From an uncultured Oscillospiraceae bacterium (GTDB lineage: Bacteria > Bacillota > Clostridia > Oscillospirales > Oscillospiraceae), in contig CAAFEV010000078.1 in assembly GCA_900762005.1 (NCBI GenBank), positions 1-8,003 on the forward strand: a DNA stretch of 8,003 bases. The letters run 5' to 3'. Made by a program: the position numbers and the translations under genes. Position 1 is the stretch's first letter; the number at the start of each line of letters is the position of its first letter. Shown piece by piece: positions 7,095 through 8,003 of this stretch. The notes under the pieces were generated by a model, which saw only the letters and a program-made list of their open reading frames with translations, ran no database searches and was not told the origin of the DNA.

Positions 7095-7139
7095 CGCTCC
7101 GACTTGTTTACGGCTGTTCGGTCGCCGACCTACGGAGCG
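7095..7139 (-). repeat. Inverted repeat at the phosphodiesterase stop codon / next gene's leader
   Basis: Two perfect 7-base complementary arms (7095-7101 and 7133-7139, CGCTCCG/CGGAGCG) enclose 31 bases that contain the stop codon of the phosphodiesterase gene and a small inner hairpin (GGTC-GGC-GACC, 7120-7130). In the mRNA the structure would end just before the AAAGGAG ribosome binding site of the next gene. There is no U-run, so it does not look like an intrinsic terminator. It could tune coupling between the two genes or be chance. Confidence 0.35.
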
Positions 7140-8003
7140 GCGGGGGTTTTCTTCTTTTGGAAACGTCTTAAGCCGTTCAGCGAGGTATCGTCGTTAATAA
7201 ATTCCGAGAATTCCGTCATAGGTAGCGGCTTGGCGTAATAGTAGCCTTGAATCAGGTCGCAGCCGAGTGCTTTCATGCGGTGCATATCCTCGAGTGTTTC
7301 GACACCCTCCTGTACCATTTTCATGCCGACGCTTTTGCCCATGTTGATGAGCATTTGCAGAATTGCGTTGTCCTTCGCAGGCTCGGAGCCTGCCTTCAAC
7401 AGTGCCCTGTCCAGCTTTAACTCGTCAAAGGGTAAATCCTTCAAGGCAATGATGGAGGAATGTCCCATGCCGAAATCATCGATGGAGCAACTGAAGCCGT
7501 TATTCTTTAAGGTATGCAGGAGTTTGCTCAAAAGCTCATAGCTCTCGTTGGCAAAGCTCTCGGTAAATTCCAGGGTCAGAAAGTTGTCTGCAATTTTATA
7601 CTCGTTCTTTTTCTTAATGTAATAATCCAAGAAGTCGTCCCGAATTGCCGTGGCACGCGAGACGTTTACGGAGAGGGGAATGACCTTTTCGCCGCTGTTC
7701 GTGTATTCCTGCAGGAAACGGCAGGCTTCCTCAAACACATAGTGGTCCAAATCCGCCACAAAGCCGTTCGCTTCAAAGACGCTGATGAACGAGTCGGGCG
7801 CGATATAGGTTTTTAACTCGACATCGTACCAACGCACCAGCACCTCCGCCGATTCGACACGGTCATTGGCTATACTGTACTGCGGCTGGAAGAAGAGCTT
7901 AAAGTCGTGATTTTTCAGCGCGGCGTTCATCTTAGACTCGATTTCCGCTTCCTGAATATAGGAAGATGCAATGGCGGGCGTGTAGATGATGTAGGGATGC
8001 TCT
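7130..8003 (-). CDS. Cyclic-di-GMP phosphodiesterase, EAL domain (3' part of gene; 5' end outside window)
   Basis: The 290 visible residues are an almost complete EAL domain, which hydrolyses cyclic-di-GMP to linear pGpG. The reading frame is open to the window edge, so the gene starts beyond 8003; the internal ATG at 7930 is unlikely to be the start. Numbering visible residues from the edge, the expected metal and substrate residues are all present: E53 (in SAEVLVRW, an EVL form of EAL), N113 (SVNVS), E145 and E148 (LEFTES), D175 and D176 (IDDFG), K196 (ELKLD), E232 and E235 (QEGVE) and Q252 (IQGYYY). An active enzyme is therefore likely. Loop 6 reads DDFGMGHSS instead of the usual DDFG[TS]GYSS. 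Residues 1-24 (EHPYIIYTP, then an AEIESKM helix) resemble the linker after a GGDEF domain, so the full protein is probably GGDEF-EAL (inference). A short basic tail (RRFQKKK) follows the domain. It is first in the visible operon, 54 bases upstream of the next gene. Confidence 0.95.
   Translation of the reverse strand, partial: EHPYIIYTPAIASSYIQEAEIESKMNAALKNHDFKLFFQPQYSIANDRVESAEVLVRWYDVELKTYIAPDSFISVFEANGFVADLDHYVFEEACRFLQEYTNSGEKVIPLSVNVSRATAIRDDFLDYYIKKKNEYKIADNFLTLEFTESFANESYELLSKLLHTLKNNGFSCSIDDFGMGHSSIIALKDLPFDELKLDRALLKAGSEPAKDNAILQMLINMGKSVGMKMVQEGVETLEDMHRMKALGCDLIQGYYYAKPLPMTEFSEFINDDTSLNGLRRFQKKKTPAAP

Noticed and set aside
7928..7930. ATG at 7930 as the start of the EAL protein
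   Set aside because: The frame stays open to the window edge, the upstream residues look like a GGDEF-EAL linker, and no good ribosome binding site precedes this ATG.
1..8003. CRISPR arrays, tRNA or rRNA genes, insertion sequences, intrinsic terminators
   Set aside because: No regular direct repeats with spacers, no cloverleaf or rRNA-like segment, no transposase reading frame, and no GC hairpin followed by a U-run in any gap; the gaps are all under 60 bases.

Overview
The window is a compact, single-strand gene cluster. All five supported genes lie on the minus strand, are transcribed from high to low coordinates, and are separated by only 54, 38, 44 and 42 bases, so they look like one operon. 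In order of transcription they are: (1) the 3' end of a cyclic-di-GMP phosphodiesterase (EAL domain, 8003 to 7130, 5' end outside the window); (2) a 278-residue membrane-anchored protein (7075 to 6239); (3) a 234-residue membrane-anchored protein (6200 to 5496); (4) a 344-residue membrane-anchored protein (5451 to 4417); (5) a giant secreted protein that starts at a TTG codon at 4374, fills the rest of the window (1458 codons without a stop) and runs off the left edge. The plus strand carries only shadow reading frames.

Organism: the strong AAGGAGG-type ribosome binding sites, a Gram-positive style signal peptide, moderate GC and the protein style (single-pass small surface proteins plus a GGLxG-repeat surface protein) suggest an anaerobic Firmicute (Bacillota, class Clostridia), perhaps a gut Oscillospiraceae/Lachnospiraceae-type bacterium. 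This is an inference from style, not from a marker gene.

Layout: the right-hand 0.9 kb is signalling (c-di-GMP hydrolysis; the residues before the EAL domain look like the linker that follows a GGDEF domain). The next 2.6 kb encodes three proteins of the same plan: a short basic N-terminus, one hydrophobic segment, then a beta-rich, Ser/Thr-rich outer domain. The left 4.4 kb encodes the giant protein: signal peptide, an acidic Pro/Glu/Thr spacer, then at least three beta-solenoid-like modules. Modules 1 and 2 carry regularly spaced GG-[LIF]-[IVLF]-G motifs resembling the GLUG repeat of bacterial surface proteins. The third has weaker versions of the motif.

Working model (inference): the operon makes a cell-surface structure, in which the giant solenoid protein is the adhesin or matrix component and the three single-pass proteins are its accessory, anchoring or filament subunits. 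The c-di-GMP enzyme co-transcribed with it would link its production or activity to the sessile/motile switch. None of the four surface proteins can be given a firm function from the sequence alone.
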